This document shows, one piece after another, positions 47,513-58,900 of a stretch of DNA of 64,000 nt. Origin of the DNA: Ceratothoa steindachneri. Its lineage: Eukaryota; Arthropoda; Malacostraca; Isopoda; Cymothoidae. The position numbers were made by a program, and so were the translations under genes. The stretch lies in NCBI GenBank assembly GCA_963969495.1, contig OZ018321.1, forward strand, positions 102,301,578 through 102,365,577, given 5' to 3'. The notes below the pieces were generated by a model. That model saw only the letters and a list, made by a program, of their open reading frames with translations, had not been told where the DNA came from and ran no database searches. How positions within the stretch are numbered: the stretch's first letter is position 1; the number at the start of each line of letters is the position of its first letter.

Positions 47513-49905
47513 AAGGAACCCTAGCCAACCGTCGAACTACCAACCCATCATTCTGACTTCGATAGTCGGCAAACTCAGATACAGGAGCCTGGTGCTTTAA
47601 GGACCCCCTCCTCAACTATTGGAACAGGACAGGAGTCTGTACCAGCTGTTGAGCAAACTTTTAAAAGACAGTGTGTATCTTCATGGGGGATTTCAACACA
47701 CAAGTTGACTGGGAAACCAGAGAACCCTGTGGCGAGAACAAACTACTCCTGGAGTTTGCGAACAACTAGTTCCTGAATCAATGGGTGAGAGAACCAGCAA
47801 AAAGGGGAAATATCCTAGACTTGGTTTTTACCTCTGAGGATGACATCGTTGAGGACCTCTCTGTTGGCGAAGAGCTCGGTGGCAGTGACCACCGACTAAT
47901 TAGATTTGTAGTCAAAGCCTCAAGGCAGGGCTTGCAACTAGTAAATCAAGGAAAGCTGAATTGAGAAGAGCAGACTTTGCAGGTCTACGTGTCTGGACTG
48001 ACTGACGTGAGGCTAGAAGTGTAGAGGTTGTTGAAGACTCGTGGAACAGTTTCAAAACCACATTCATGAGTCTTCAATCGCGTTTCATTCCTCTGAAATT
48101 CCCCCGTCGGTCTTCTGTTCGACCAAAGTGGTATAATCGAGAAATCTGCCAACTGCATCGGGAAAAGATAAATGTGTACCGGCAATCGAAGATTTCGGGC
48201 GCCTTTGACGAGTATCGGAGGCTATATAGAGACTGGCATCAAGCGGAGGTGACTCCTATCTTCAAGAAAGGAGACCGTAGCCAACCGTCGAACTACCGAC
48301 CTATCAGTCTTCAATCGCGTTTCATCCCTCTGAAATTCCCCCGTCGGTCTTCTGTTCGACCAAAGTAGTTTAATGTAGAAATCTGCCAACTGCATCGGGA
48401 AAAGATAAATGTGTACCGGCAATCAAAGATTTCGGGCGCCTTTGACGAGTATCGGAGGCTATATAGAGACTGGCATCAAGCGGAGGTGACTCCTATCTTC
48501 AAGAAAGAAGACCGTAGCCAACCGTCGAACTACCGACCTATCAGTCTGACTTCGATAGTCCGTAAACTCATGGAAAGCATCATGGTGGACAAAATGACTT
48601 CGCATTTAGAGTCAAACCTGCTACTGAGGAGTTCCCAGCATGGCTTCCGAAGGCAACGGTCATGCCTCACGAACCTTGTGGAATTCTACCACTTCGTCTT
48701 CAGTGAGCACGATCGGGACAAGGTGGTGAATGTGGTCTACTTAGACTTTTAGAAAGCCTTTGATAAGGTACCACACCACGGCCTTCCCTGAAACGTGCGA
48801 GCGCTGGAAATAGACGGAAAAGTAGCCGACTCGATAGAGAACTGGCTAAGTGGCAGACAATAACGGGTGGTGGTGAATGGACAGGCTTTTGAGTGGGTGC
48901 CCGTTACTAGCGGGGTGCCTCATGGTTCTTTTCTGGGACCACTATTATTCATCATCTACTTCAACATCATGGACGGTGACATGGTTTCCAAGATTTCTAA
49001 AGTTGCCGACGATACCAAGCTTGGTATGAACGTTGCAAAGGATGGAAATAATGCCCGCCGGCACGAAGATCTTGGGAAGTTTGGGGATTGGTCGGACACG
49101 TGGCAAATGCCTTTCAACGTAAACAAATACAAATTGATGCATATCGGCCACCGAAACCCCCAATCTTAGTATATCCTTAAGGGCACTGCTATTGAGTCCA
49201 CCGACACTAAAAAGGACTTGAGTGTAGCAATCACTAGTCACCTCATGTTCTCGAAACAGTGCATTGAGGCAGATAAAAAAGCCCAAAGGATGTTAGGCTA
49301 CTCAAAGCGCCAGTTTGGATATGGGAACAAGGAGAGTGTACTGTGTTTGTACAACTCAATTGTCCTCCTGCACCTGGACTATGCCGTACAATTTTTGGAG
49401 TCCTTCATTTCGAAAGGATATCGCGAGATTGGAACGCGTGCAAGCCAGGGCAACCAAAATAATTCCCTCTATCAGACATAAAAGTTATGAACATAGATTA
49501 AGGGAATTATATCTGTCCTCTTTGAAAGCCCGTAGACTGCGTGGTCAGCTCTTCCAAGTTTTCAAAATACTTCGAGGGTTCGATAATCTTGACTACAGGG
49601 ATATTTCCACACTTGCCTAGAGCAAAACAAGAAATCACGGCTTTAAACTTGAACTGAAGCGTTACAACCGCGATCTGTGTGGGAAATTTTCACGTACAGT
49701 ATCTGCGGTAATTGGAACGCACTTCCAGTGGAAGTTGTCAAAAGTAAATCTGTTGACCTGTTTAAGTCAAGACTAGACATGGTCTTGAGAAGTGGCCGTT
49801 TAAGAACGTAAAGCATTTGAGCAGAGATGTACCTGCTCTACTGTTAGTCCAAAGGTACCCTCACGGAATGGACTGTAAGGTCATCTAGGGTGTTTTCTTT
49901 TCTTG
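47513..49905 (+). mobile_element. CR1-like LINE copy 4, internally rearranged
   Basis: The order of parts is abnormal. It begins with an RT segment (47513-47575, FFKKG..QPSNYQPIILTS). It then jumps back to the endonuclease (47580-48060, GISTHKLTGKPENP and SDHRLIRF-like). The endonuclease-RT linker follows, joined early to the RT (RRLYRDWHQAEVTPIFKKGD, 48210-48270), and this junction is duplicated (48309-48545). After that the RT runs normally: RSCLTNLVEF, a changed catalytic motif KVADDTKLG (Val for Phe), the C-terminal domain and a 3' UTR ending near 49905 with CTTGTTACTCCTTATTACTC. Stops are frequent. The rearranged order suggests template switching or unequal recombination. Confidence 0.82.
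48072..48545 (+). repeat. Tandem duplication of 237 bp inside CR1 copy 4
   Basis: Units 48072-48308 and 48309-48545 are about 97% identical by eye, each starting CTTCAATCGCGTTTCAT and containing the linker-to-RT deletion junction (TATATAGAGACTGGCATCAA). The deletion therefore came before the duplication. Confidence 0.92.
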
Positions 49906-50055
49906 TTACTCCTTATTACTCTCTCTCTCCCTCTCTCTCTCTTTCTCAAGCAGGGCTCATTCTTTCTCCCTCTCTCGCTAGCGCTTTATTGGTCTCGCTC
50001 TCGCGCATTTTCTAGCTCGCTCTTTCCAGTTCTCTCTTTCTCTCTTTATGCAGTA
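49906..50055. repeat. Pyrimidine-rich tract after CR1 copy 4
   Basis: Begins right at the CR1 copy 4 3' end with CTCTCTCTCCCTCTCTC and stays CT-rich to about 50055, where ordinary AT-rich DNA resumes. Confidence 0.85.
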
Positions 50056-50289
50056 GCTTCAAACCAAATAATAGTAATTAATGCACGATAAATTAAAGAC
50101 ATAAAATAAGCATAGTTATATGTTGTACATGTCTATTGCACATTTTAGGGTAATTTAAACTCTAAGTTAGGTGCAAAGAAAGTTTTTATTCAAAAAATAT
50201 TGTGGTTAAAATTATCCGGAAAACAAGACACAGGTAGATGAGAAGTTACAATGATATAAGTTGCTCAGCCAATAATTTTCGGTTGTTAC

Positions 50290-50790
50290 ATTATATTAGT
50301 ACTTTGTATGTAGACCCTTTATTATACATTCCACACTGACATCTTCTGCCACAAGTGTGGACTAACCGAAGGCATTCTTCTGGTGTCATTTTTCTCCATT
50401 CCTCCTGTTATATTTCCCAAAGTTCTTCGTAGGCCCTTGGGTTTCTCTCTTTACTTGTCTCTATTAGCCTCATCCACTCATTCTTAATCGGATTGAGGTC
50501 AGGCCTCAGAGTAGGCCAGTCCTGGAAACTTATTTCCAGGAAATTCTTCACCAACTTTGCCGTGTGTCAAAGTGCATTACCTGGCAAACAAATGGCAGGG
50601 TGGGCAGAGAAGGCTCTCATATGTGGCACAGCATGTGCTTACACAAGATTTTTATACACTAGAGCATCCACTCTGCCTGCCCTGCAATCGGAAAAGTGGG
50701 ACAATACCTTCTGCTGAAATCATGCCCCACACCATAACGCTTTGTCCACCAATCTTGGTGCTACTCTTCAGGCAGTTCATGGATAATACT
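50290..50790 (-). pseudogene. Tc1-type transposase relic, C-terminal half
   Basis: Minus-strand reading from 50790 gives HTAKLVKNFLE, FQDWPTLRPDLNPIKNEW, NPRAYEELWEI, EEWRKMTPEECLRLV and HTCGRRCQCGMYNKG. This is the C-terminal catalytic part of a Tc1-like transposase, with PDLNPI in place and Lys instead of the final catalytic Glu (PIK for PIE). The upstream portion is degraded into several frames. It is a different subfamily from the relic at 20.8-22.5 kb, judging from the C-terminal tail. No terminal repeats were identified. Confidence 0.75.
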
Positions 50791-51067
50791 GGGTTACAAG
50801 AAAACAAAACAAAGTTTGTAAGTTTTTCGACTGTTTTAGGACAATCATTTAAAAATGACTTGAGTTTCTTCTGTTCAGGTCAGGTTGTGTGTTATGTTGA
50901 GTTTTAAAAAATCCGATCTTATAACTAAATCGATTACATTTCTGTGACATTTTCGCCTAATTTTTTCTCATCCGAAATAGTTTAAGATAAAAAATCGTTT
51001 TCTAACACAATTTATTAATTAGATGTTGCAAAAATTGATTGGTGTACATTGAATAGTCGACAGTTAT

Positions 51068-51772
51068 TGTAAGGATAACTTACAAAGTGCTTTAGGACCA
51101 ATTTGCAACTTACGGCGTAACTCCTGTGAAGCGCGGTTTGATAACTTAATACCTAGCTTACGCCGCAGCGACTGGAGCGCGGGTCAACGAACTGAAAGCC
51201 AGTTGACTTTCGGACGTAGGCATTCCTGGTGACGGGTATAAATAGGGACCCCCTTACATTAAGAAGTAAAGCAGATCAAGTGTTCATACAGCGAGGACCC
51301 GCTGATACCAACAGACCCCTGCGAGAATCTGCTGCTATTTCCTCTTCCCCTGCATCGATTGTAAGCTTCCGATTTACTCGGCTCTCTCGTTCTCACCAGG
51401 AATTTGGAATACGTTTGGGGTCGTTACGACTCTTCGTTTCCAGGACAACCGCCATCTATGTATTGCCTCACTACTCTCGTGAAAGGTATTCGGAATATTT
51501 CTTTTCATCTCACGCCCCATTCTTAAGTTCTCGTTGCCGAGACCTACAGCAATTTATGAAGGACGTAAGACAGGGGGGAGGTATATTCCTATAGCGATTG
51601 TCCGGAGTAGCAGTGCTTACTTTGTAGCGAAGTGTTGTCATTAGTGGTTTGATCTTGTGGCATATTTAATGCACCCGTTCGTGGACTGTATTTATTTTAT
51701 ACATTTACACTGTATTTAATATGAACCTTTTGTGCATTGTATCTATTTAATACATTTAAATCCTGCATTGCA
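51068..51772 (+). mobile_element. Probable solo LTR (Gypsy-like) with TATA box
   Basis: The segment begins TGTAAGGATAAC and ends CTGCATTGCA, i.e. TG..CA ends, and is flanked on both sides by TTAT (51064-51067 and 51773-51776), a 4-bp duplication as in Gypsy-type elements. It contains a strong TATA box (51237-51244) and a downstream A/T-rich part with repeated ATTTAATAC words. There is no coding sequence of note; one frame of 121 codons crosses the LTR without a domain. A 4-bp AT match can occur by chance, so the ends need comparison with other copies. Confidence 0.45.
51237..51244 (+). promoter_or_regulatory. TATA box of the solo LTR
   Basis: TATAAATA in a locally GC-rich setting, preceded by GGTGACGGG. 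A start site would be expected roughly 30 bp downstream, near the AAAGCAGATCAAGTG stretch. Confidence 0.5.
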
Positions 51773-51924
51773 TTATTATACCCTCGCAGAAATCTAAGCA
51801 CCTTCCTGCGGAACTATTTATTTCATGTTTAGAAGGCGAGAGAACTTAGTTCCTTGTTCTGGCTATAAAGTGAAGAAGGTAAGTACATGTAAATTGGATA
51901 TTACGTTCAGAATTCAGGACATGA

Positions 51925-52357
51925 ACTTCTGTTTCTTCAAACTCCTAGATTGCTCAGTAGGAGGAAAATATCTCTTCAGAGTCCAACAGGAATTATCCAT
52001 CTTGACTTAATCCCAGTGTCCCTGTTACCTGCTCTCCATCTCTTTCATGTCCAGATGAAATCTCTCTCCCTGATCGTCGCTCATTGATCTAAAATTCTCG
52101 GGAAACCGATCCATATATGAGAATAAGTAATGTAGTTTGATGTTCGTGTTGCATCCGAAGCTTCTGAAAGCAGTCAGCCTATTAGTGACAAGTTATGTGT
52201 ATTTTTTGGCCTTCTTGTTGCCAAGAAGGTTCTGCACAACCAAATCAAAATCCTTTCACGCTTTCAGTTCCACTTCATCCATTGAGTTTTTAAACTCTTG
52301 AGCTGGAATAGCTGACGGGGTTGAGGATTGTCATAGATGCCAGCTTTTAACTTCTTC
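51925..52357 (-). pseudogene. Cc8L18.2-like family copy B, C-terminal part
   Basis: Minus-strand fragments read KKLKAGIYDNPQ (52350-52315), a ..LATRRPKNTHNLSLIG.. stretch, an IWIGFPRILDQ stretch matching the FPENL segment of the family, ERDFIWT (matching ERFHQDM) and finally QGHWD with SCWTLKRYFPP near 51960. Order and spacing equal the C-terminal third of copy A at 3677-4100. The N-terminal two thirds of this copy lie at 58901-60046, beyond the I-clade LINE inserted between. Dead through stops and the insertion. Confidence 0.72.
52345..52357. repeat. Target-site duplication, left copy
   Basis: TTTTAACTTCTTC at the 5' edge of the I-clade LINE matches TCTTAACTTCTCC (58902-58914) at its 3' edge at 11 of 13 positions. 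Both copies also fall at the same codon position of the interrupted minus-strand gene. Confidence 0.75.
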
Positions 52358-53438
52358 ACCGCGTAAGGAGTGCAGCGATTTGCCAGCCTGGCCGCCATGC
52401 TGACGGGACTCAGCACCCCGTCCGACCCCAACTTAGCCTCTTCTCCTTCTTTCAGAAACCCTGTATTTCTCCCTTACTTCGTCACTTCACCTACAACCTC
52501 TCCCACAACTTTCTCTGGTAGGCCTCTATTTTCACAGAGTAGATGCCGACCTTCACAGCTAACTATCCCGGATCGGGGCTGGAGGGGGAGGATACAATGT
52601 TCCTTCACCCCCGAGCTCCGGTTTGGGATGGTGGGTTTTTAACAACCTGCTTCATCCCCACCCATACCTTCCTCATATCCCTTTTCCTTCTCTCTTCACA
52701 ATCTATCAATTTTACGCCGTGTCCAAGGTGGACCTGCCATGCTGAGGGACTGCCAGGCCAGCAGGCTGGAGAGGTGGTCTTAAATGGCGGCACCTGGCTC
52801 TTCCACGCCTGTACGCACAGTTTGCAGGGCGAGCTACTGCGAGGTGTGATAAGCGTGTGCACCCCGTGAGTAAATTAGGATCACCGTGCCCAATGATGCA
52901 AATATAAAAAAAAAACTTCCCCTTTTCCCCTCACAATCAACGGAGCCGCCTTTGGGCAGCTCCCCAGAAAAAATTGAGGCCCCCCAAAAATTCTCCAAAA
53001 TTCTCTAACCGCAGAGGAGGCTTACTCCTCTCCTTCGCCTACGGGTGTAGGGGACTCCCCCTCATCCCCTTGACTTGAGATTACTTCGGGTACCTCACTC
53101 TTTCCAGGGGCAGTCCCCCTTTACTTTCCAAGGGGGCTGCCAAGAAAGTCAGCAGGCAGCCCATAGCCGACCGCTCGCCATTGAAGCAGCTCGGTAGGGC
53201 AAACACCCTTTAGGGGGGAGAGGGAAGCCAAGCCCCTTTGGTCGCTTCCCTCAAAAGACCTCCTGGCTATAATACTAAACCCAGCTGGGATCAAGGCCTC
53301 TGCCTCTTAAGACGAGACCAAATACACTACTGCCAATAGGACCTGTGATGTCCTGGGGAGGGAGATGGCCAAATGGAGGCCCCACTCGAGATAAACATGG
53401 TCCTTGAAGCAACCCAGCTTTAGACAGTAGCGCCTTCC

Positions 53439-54720
53439 ATGGGAGCGAATCCGGGCTCGCTGCCAAGCACCGAACTCGAGTCCGCCCCTATGCAAAGTTC
53501 TCCTCAAATGGCTAGGGTTTTCAAGGCAGTACAAGGAGGGAAGGGGTTTCCGCCTCCGACCGGTGCCCCTACGACTGCCAGGACCTTCTCCATCTCGGAA
53601 AAAGACCTTGCTGAGTTCGGTTGATTTGGCCTGGGGGCACCTGCCGGCGGAGAGGAGAAGGGGGATCATTTCCTGCCATCCTCTCCGAAAAAGAAAAAAA
53701 CAAAACGACTAAAAAGACTCAGAGCTCCTTTGCATCGGTAAGTGAGCAAGCCAGGATCGGAACATCCGGCCCCTCTGCCCCCCCCCCCCTGGTGCGGAGC
53801 CTCTGACTATGACTGATGACACCGTGTTGGCTAAGGGCAACATGATCTATCAGAGGAGAGCTTTAGCTAGTGTGATTGGTAGATAGCCAAAGGTGACCCG
53901 TTTGTAGGAAGGAAGCCTTCTGGCTAATGTGTCGGGTCCCTCCGAGGCGGCCAAGATAAGTGCTCTTCGGGCACTTCATGGCACCCCGCTAAGTGTGACG
54001 CCGCACTCTCCCATAAACTTTGTGAAAGGAGTAGTTTATGCTAGAAAACTCGTGGACTACTCCATACGGGACATCCCCTTAGAGCGGGCTGACCATGGGG
54101 TGGGCAAGGTCGAACGTGTGATAAGAAATCAGGGAGGGGCCTCGAGACTCAACCCTAGACTCTTCGTCATGTTCGACTGTGACAAGCTCCCCGAGTCGGT
54201 GCGTGCCGGTTGGTACCGCTAGCGCGTAAAGGCATTCGTGCTACTGCTGCGGAGGTGCTATTAATATCACCGCTTTGTCCATACAAATTGCTTATGAGGA
54301 CGTGCAAAGTCGGGGTCACCCGAAGTCTGTATAAAGTTCTGCGAAGACCGCACAAGATAAGTCCAAATCGTGCGTGACTAAGTGTGTGAATTATGGAGAG
54401 AAACACCCCGCTTCCTCGAAGCAATGTGGTGCATAGCTCCTTGAGAAGGAAACCCTGGCCGTTCAGGCCCAGGATCGACTTTCATTCCGCGAGGCTAAGG
54501 ACTTGGTCCTGGCGCGCCAGGCTCTGGCTGAGATGTCTTACTCTTCAATGCATAGAAAGACACACTCTGCGACTGGCCCATCCAGGCCAACGAGCACGGT
54601 TGTTCCGCACCCGTTCCGAGCCCTTCTGCGGGTTCGACTCAACCCGGGCGCTCCCCTGGTAAAGCAGGCTGCAAAAAGGGTTCACAACCAGCCCTGGCTA
54701 AAACCAGGGCTCCCCCCCCT
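53439..54720 (+). pseudogene. I-clade LINE ORF1, gag-like protein
   Basis: The most conserved stretch is at 53990-54220: NFVKGVVYARKLVDYSIRDI, ADHGVGKVERVIRN, PRLFVMFDCDKLPESVRAGW, typical of Gag-like ORF1 proteins of I-group LINEs. Downstream in other frames are remnants of CCHC zinc knuckles (FVHTNCL.GRAKSGSPE.C near 54270, and YGEKHPASSKQCGA near 54395-54430), followed by FREAKDLVLARQALAEMSYS. The protein would bind element RNA. The N-terminal part is low in complexity and Pro-rich (53440-53800). Several stops (for example at 53623 and 54220) and frameshifts show it is not translated as one protein. Confidence 0.7.
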
Positions 54721-55104
54721 TCCCCAGCGTCCCCCTTTCCCGTAAGGTGAAACGGCCACGCAACTCTACCGAGTCATTAGACTCACAAGAGGTAACACTC
54801 TTGAAGTCGGTAGCCAGGCCATCATCCTGGTTCCTAAAGCTGCTCCCCGAGAGGCTAGTGATAGGTTGGTGGCTAGGAGACGGTGGATCTTCAAAAAGAG
54901 GGCCCCCCGCATCCAAAGGCGCAGCACCCGCCTAAGGTTTCGAGGCGAAGGGAGGAAAAGACTTGCATGACAAGCCCAACAATAACTCCTCGAAGGCGAC
55001 AGCGCCTTTAGCGCATTGTCCGGCCAACAGTGCCTGGGGTTCTGCCTCCGGAAGCGTACGGCCATTACCGTGAGGGTCTTCTGTTCGAAGAGGGTCCCTG
55101 CGTC

Positions 55105-58100
55105 TCATTCAAGCTAGGCCTGGAGGACATATTCCTTCAATGGAATTGCCGTGGACTCCGGGCCAACTGGAATGAGCTGCTGATGCACGTCGCGTCCCGT
55201 TTCCCGTTAGCTATTTTTCAGCAGGAGATCATGCTAGGCGCGTGCCCTCTGCCCGCCTTCCCGGGGTATAATGGTTTTGCGAACACACAACCACGAGAAG
55301 AGGGCCGGGCCCAAGGATGCGCGGTTTACACCAGGCATGATGTCTCCGTTCACCTGGATAGCAGGTATAATGTTATTTCTGCGTACATTCCACCGTCAGC
55401 TAACTTCGACGTGGGGATTCCGTCGCGTCGTGGCACGGTTGGCGAGGCTCTTGCACTTGCTTGTAGATCTGAACGGTAGACATCCTCTCTGGGAAGACTA
55501 CTCAATAAGTCCCAAAGGGAAGGTCTTTGCAGATCAGATCGAAGAGCTTGAGATAGGTGTCCTAAATGTGAATGAGTTTACACATCACTGCCAGAGAACC
55601 GCTTTATTTTCTTGCTTTGATCTATCACTCTGCTCTCCGGATGTACAGCCTGATTTTGATTGGTGGGGGGGAGGTCGATGACCTCCATGGTAGTGATTAC
55701 TTTCTCATTCAAATATCATTTCCAGGGCAGCTGCCGCCTGAAAGTCCACCTCGGTGGTGATTGGCGCGGGTGCGGTGGCCTGCATTTCAGGAAATGACTG
55801 AATTCTCTATCTCAGTCGAGGAGTTTAGGTCGGTAGATGAGGCCGTTGAGTTCTTCTTCGGCAACCTCATCGCCACGGAGCTGACTACTATTTCCACAAC
55901 GTCTGGCTAGCCATTTTGCACGCCGACCACTCCCATGGTGGCCGGCCGAGTGTGAGACGGTCCTCGAACAAAAGCATTATGCCTACATGCGCTATAAGCG
56001 CCACCTGAACGATTTCACTGTCGGTGAATTTCGTCGGGTTAGGTTACAGTATATTTCGAAGCACGCCCGCCGCTCTTCTTGGCGGGCATATGTGTCTTCG
56101 CTTAACGGGAAATACCCCTCTAGCAGAGGTGTGGAAGCGAGTCAAAATGATTCGGGCCAAGTTCTCGCAGGCCCAGCCTCCCGTTCTTCAAGAGAATGAG
56201 ACCGCAATCTCGGACCCCGCGTCCGTGGCGGAATCCTTTTCACACGCTTTCTCAGCACTCTCTAGCCGGGATGCTGCTCCGCCAGCAGTTAATGCACGTC
56301 GTCATGTTGCAAAAGGCCGCCGACTGGAATTTACTTCGAGAGGCGGAGAATTCTTCAACGACATGTTTACTCTGAGTGACTTGCGTTCCGCACTTGCTTC
56401 GTGCGGGTACACCGCTTATTGTCCGGACGAAATCATGTACGCCATGCTTCAAAACCTGGGTGAGCGAGGCATTGCATTAGACCTTAGATTTGTTCAAGAA
56501 TATCTAGGTGGAGGGTCTCCTCCCGGATTCTTGGCGAATCGCTACAGTGCTCGCCTTTCGCAAACGGGGGAGAGATCACTCTACTCCGGCTGGTTTCCGC
56601 TCAATCTCTCTAACCTCTTGCGTATGCAAGTTGATGGAGAAATTAGTAAATGTTAGATTAGCCTTTTTCCAGGACAACGGAGGCCATCTGTCCTCTGCAC
56701 AGTGCGGCTTCCGCAAGTCCACTCCACGTCGGATGCTCTGCTCCGACTGCTAAATGTCGTCTGCGAGGTCTTCTTCGTAGACAGCACTAAGCCACGGTGT
56801 TTTTCGATCTGGAAAAGGCATATTATACCGCATGGCGATACGGTATCATGGAGACTCTCAACACGATGGGGGCGAGTGGACGCCTCCCAATGTTTATATC
56901 TGAATTTTTGCGAGATCCTCGATTCCGCGTAAGGGTGGATGATGCCCTCTCCGGCACAATATAGCAGGAAGAGGAGGTCCAGCAGGGAGGTGTCCTCAGG
57001 GCAACACTTTGCCCAGAGCATCAACGGCCTCACCTCCGTGCTACTGGAAGATGTTCTCGCTACGCTTCTACGTGGATGTCCTTTGGCACGGTCCAAATGG
57101 TAAATCTGGAGCGTCGATTCCAACAGGTATTGAAGCGCAACTCTCGCTATGCCGAAGCGCACAGTTGTCGATTTTCCTTAGCCAAGACTAATGTTTCCTA
57201 ATGGGGTGCGCCTGGAAGTGGTTGAATTGCACCGTTTGCTTGGTGTTGTATTTGACCGACACCTCACCTGGGAGTCTCATATTCGCAGCCTTAGCGTCTC
57301 TTGTACCCGCGACATGGATATTCTGAGTTGAGTTCCGTGATGTTCAGCGCTTGGGACGCTGATAGGGTTACTGCCTTACTTTTTTATCAATCCTTTGTTC
57401 GTTCAAAGCTCGAATATGGATGCGAGTTTTATTCATCCACAGCCGAGCGTGAATTGCGGAAGGTGGACTAGATTTCCCAGAGCGACCTTCACCTGGCGAA
57501 CGGTGCCTCCCGCACTTCTCCATTAAGAGTCTACTAGTCGATGCTGGTGATATGCCACTCACTCACTCCGTGTACAGTGCATTATTCGCCTGTACGCACG
57601 AGCCCGGTGACCGTCAGTCGCCAACAGCTCTCACTGCATTCCCAGCTGATTTCGACGGTGCCTATGACGCTGAGAGACGCCAGAGATACCCTAGACCGTT
57701 TGTGTTTAGTGCCGATAAATTCCCTTGAGAGCTTAGTATATCTCTCGCGCCGGTAGCGCCTCTGGTTCTGCCCGGGACGCCACCCTGAAGGGTACCACAT
57801 TTGGCTATTTGTCGCCACGCCTCTGCTCTCAAAGTTTGTACAGCGCCGGGAGTATTGCGTTTAACCTTTTTGGAGCACACCTCGTGTCACGTTGTACTGT
57901 GCTAGTGAATACGGAGGGCTCCAAGTCCGAAGAGGGGGTCGGCTTTCACACCTTATCCCCTCTGTTTGAAGTCAGCGGAGCTCTGCCAGGCGCTGCACGT
58001 GTCCTTACGGCCGAGCTGGTGGCAATACACCTCTCGTTACCTGAGATTACACGACGTGCTCGGTTCCGAGACCGGATTGTGATCTATAGCGACTCACAAA

Positions 58101-58640
58101 GCGCTTTCGGGGCATTGAAATCTCCACATCCCCTGGTTTGCAATATCCATGACGCCACGGTTTTGGCGAGTCGGATGAATGTCGAGATGATCTTCTGCTG
58201 GGTTCCAGGACATGTAGGGAATTGCGGGGAATAAGCCCGCCGATGAGGGCCCAAAAAGTTCGCGAGGACTCTGCGACCGGACCAGCGTTTCGCTCTTCCT
58301 CACACTGACTACATGGCAGGAATACGGGCAGCTCTTCGGACTGCTTGGTGAAGAAGATGGGAAACGGTCCAGGGGAACTTACAAGTTGGGTGCCATTGCG
58401 CCGCGACTGATCCCATGCGCCTCCCCCTCATTCCACGATGGCTTCAGGCTGCTCTATGTCGTCTCCGAATCGGGCACTCTCGTGTGACGCATCGCTATTG
58501 TGAAGACTGCGTTGTCCCCCAGCCTGTTCGGCACATTCTTGTTTAATTTCCTAGTCTGGGTGATCTCCTTTCACGTTACCTGTCCCGGTTCCGGGATGGG
58601 CGGGGTCACTACCACCTGTCGCTTTTACTCGAGACGGGTT
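55105..58640 (+). pseudogene. I-clade LINE ORF2: endonuclease, RT, RNase H
   Basis: The endonuclease starts EDIFLQWNCRGLRANWNELL with QQE in place of the catalytic E environment, then AYIPPSANFD. The linker (SVAESFSHAFSALSSRDAAP, 56220) leads to the RT: LRSALASCGYTAYCPDEIMY (the motif-1 region), QVDGEISKC and SVLCTVRLPQVHSTSDALL, the last matching an SSAQCGFRKSTPR stretch in another frame. A later RT part has LHRLLGVVFDRHLTWESHI (57230). RNase H at 57890-58230 shows TVLVNTEGSKSEEGVGF, TAELVAIHLSL, VIYSDSQSAFGAL and CWVPGHVGNCGE with D, E, D catalytic positions; the first Asp (usually YTDGS) is Asn here. A terminal C..C..H..C-like region follows at 58500. Frameshifts are common. Confidence 0.78.
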
Positions 58641-58900
58641 TGTGCACATTGACTGGTGGACTTATAGACTTTTTGTTATTGTTGTTTTCTTTGTATGTGG
58701 CACTCTTCTGCGCTGGGGGGAAAGGGACCTTTCTCTGACGCCGGAGTTTGATTCCTAATTGTTGCCATTTCCCCTTTTTATTGTTGTTGCGTTATCATAT
58801 TCTTATTTTAAAGTAGCCTAATGCTAGGCTGTCGTGATTGTGCCGACTTATGCCCAAGTGGGCAGTCGCTAGATAGGCTCTTAAAATTTGAAAAAAACAT

